Position numbers and translations under genes: made by a program. Source: an uncultured Marinobacter sp. (GTDB lineage: Bacteria; Pseudomonadota; Gammaproteobacteria; Pseudomonadales; Oleiphilaceae). Taken from it: DNA of 64,000 bases. Below the pieces are notes generated by a model. That model searched no databases and was not told the DNA's origin. It worked only from the letters and a program-made list of their open reading frames with translations. Location: positions 62,001 to 126,000 of the forward strand of contig NZ_CAMPJO010000006.1 in the NCBI RefSeq assembly GCF_946886895.1, given 5' to 3'. Of this stretch, positions 62,931-64,000 are shown piece after piece. Position 1 is the stretch's first letter. Each line of letters opens with the position of its first letter.

Positions 62931-64000
62931 TGCTCGTCCGGAAGTTCCAGAACAATATCCTGTTTGGCCAGGTAATCCCGCTCGTTCTGCAGATCTGCCC
63001 GGGTCAGCGGCCGATCATCCAGCCAGCCTGCCGGGAACGCCAGGGCGAGGCCGTTGTCGCGGGCCTGCAGGCGGAATTCCGGCGGTGGCTCCAGGTTGCG
63101 CGGATGCTGAACAAGCACCGCCAGGCGCACCAGGATGCAGAGATAGCGCAGGCGCCGGGTATCCTCGGGGTCCAGGCCTTCAAAGATGGCGGCCGCGAAT
63201 TTGCGCCGATGGCCCCGGACCAGGGTGGCCAGATCCCGCTGGAACTGCTGGGTAAAGCCCGGAAGGTCGGAGTAGCGTAACAGGTAGGCGCCGTGCTTGT
63301 GGTACTGGCTGTGGGAAATGGTCAGTCCGATTTCATGCAGCCGGCAGGCCCACCGCAACACCTCCTCGTCGCTGTCGGTGTTCAGCCCCCAAGTGTTTGC
63401 GACCTGTCGCCAGGCGGCCACGGCCGTTTGCTCCACCGCAGCGCCGTGAGCCTGGTCAACATGATAGCGTTCCTGCAGGGCCGAGATGGTCCGTTCCCGC
63501 ACATCTTCATGCTGGATGCGCCCGGCAATGTCGTAGAGCAGGCCTTCCCGGAGGGCGCCGTCGGCAAAGGCCATCTCCGGTATGTCCAGGGACTGGAACG
63601 CGCCCATCAGGATCGCAAACCCCGCCGGGAAAATGCTCTGGCGATCCGAACGCACACCGAGATCACCCAGCTTGTCCACCTTACCCATGTCGACCAAGCG
63701 TTTGCGAAGCTCCAGCATGGCGTCCCGGGTAATGGTGCCGTCGGTGATTTTCAGGGAGGCCAGTACGCTGGCGATGGCCTTGATGGAGCCGGAGGAGCCC
63801 ACCGCGCTTTGCCAGCCAACCGCCCGGTAATGCCGTCGGATATTGAGCAGTTCCTGCTCGGCGTGGGTGACGGCGTTGTCCATCTGCCGGCGGGTGATTT
63901 TGCCATCGGGAAAGTAGCGGTTACGAAAGGACACGCAGCCCATGTGCAGGCTTTCAAGTTCCAGGGGTTCGAACCGTTGGCCGATAATGAACTCGGTACT
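62927..64000 (-). CDS. ppx: Exopolyphosphatase (Ppx/GppA family), N-terminus cut by window edge
   Basis: The frame stays open to the last base, so 357 residues are visible and the N-terminus is missing. The visible part covers most of the ASKHA-type domain (SLHMGCVSFRNRYFPDG, AVGSSGSIKAIA) and the HD-like helical region (RWACRLHEIGLTISHSQYHKHGAYL). Ppx degrades polyphosphate; GppA also cuts pppGpp. I favour Ppx from the length and HD-like region. It overlaps yheS by 4 bases at its 3' end. Confidence 0.9.
   Translation of the reverse strand, partial: STEFIIGQRFEPLELESLHMGCVSFRNRYFPDGKITRRQMDNAVTHAEQELLNIRRHYRAVGWQSAVGSSGSIKAIASVLASLKITDGTITRDAMLELRKRLVDMGKVDKLGDLGVRSDRQSIFPAGFAILMGAFQSLDIPEMAFADGALREGLLYDIAGRIQHEDVRERTISALQERYHVDQAHGAAVEQTAVAAWRQVANTWGLNTDSDEEVLRWACRLHEIGLTISHSQYHKHGAYLLRYSDLPGFTQQFQRDLATLVRGHRRKFAAAIFEGLDPEDTRRLRYLCILVRLAVLVQHPRNLEPPPEFRLQARDNGLALAFPAGWLDDRPLTRADLQNERDYLAKQDIVLELPDEH

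Overview
The window reads as a chromosomal segment of a GC-rich, respiring marine-type gammaproteobacterium, most likely Marinobacter or a close relative. Gene content points that way (FDH-N-like formate dehydrogenase, Rsd/AlgQ, bacterioferritin with Bfd, cytochrome c5, Tex, GshA, YaeQ, TIGR02444, YheS, Ppx). This is inference from protein families; no 16S gene is present. There is no rRNA, insertion sequence, prophage or CRISPR array. One tRNA (Arg, anticodon CCG) is present.

Region 1 (1-20.0 kb) is dominated by a formate dehydrogenase and metal-cofactor supercluster. After a RidA fragment and a coiled-coil stress-type protein, a minus-strand operon encodes a TorD-like chaperone, a small Tat-signal protein, the catalytic subunit (Cys, not Sec, at the active site), the iron-sulfur subunit, the cytochrome b subunit, an unannotated 41-residue membrane peptide and a TusA-like sulfur carrier. 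Just upstream, DUF3306 and DUF3305 proteins face a plus-strand operon: a 659-residue polyferredoxin, an Mrp/ApbC ATPase, a DUF4444 ligase-like protein and a DUF6505-like protein, joined by 4-base overlaps. Convergent to that is a seven-gene minus-strand operon, tupB-tupC-tupA-fdhD-mobA-mobB-moeA, which covers tungstate uptake, bis-MGD synthesis and sulfuration. A divergent HTH plus substrate-binding-domain regulator and a MOT1-type molybdate transporter complete the set. Together these could import W/Mo, make the cofactor, load it and export a periplasmic, membrane-anchored formate dehydrogenase.

Region 2 (20-28.6 kb) is a mixed block: cytochrome b561, a VOC protein, a decayed fragment of a molybdenum hydroxylase large subunit, a Tat-exported amidohydrolase, a lipoprotein, and an export operon (TolC, HlyD, two ABC-2 permeases) that has no ATPase gene.

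Region 3 (28.6-34.5 kb) holds tRNA-Arg and a branched-chain 2-oxoacid dehydrogenase operon (E1-alpha, E1-beta, E2) whose last gene is a Hanks-like protein kinase. The E1-alpha protein keeps the serine loop that the unrelated mitochondrial BCKDH kinase phosphorylates, so this is the most interesting candidate for an undescribed regulatory system in the window.

Region 4 (34.6-48.4 kb) contains YaeQ, an LrgAB pair, a complete dipeptide-type ABC importer followed by a LysR regulator and Xaa-Pro dipeptidase, Fur-box-preceded bfd and bfr, a phosphomannomutase, an intergenic long palindromic repeat and outer-membrane phospholipase A.

Region 5 (48.5-64 kb) is mostly housekeeping: cytochrome c5, Rep helicase, a REC-GGDEF-EAL protein, Tex, GshA, an RMF-like protein, a lone FliL-like protein, DsbB, Rsd/AlgQ, an FKBP lipoprotein, small conserved proteins, YheS, and an exopolyphosphatase cut by the window edge. 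Two clear bidirectional terminators separate convergent genes here.
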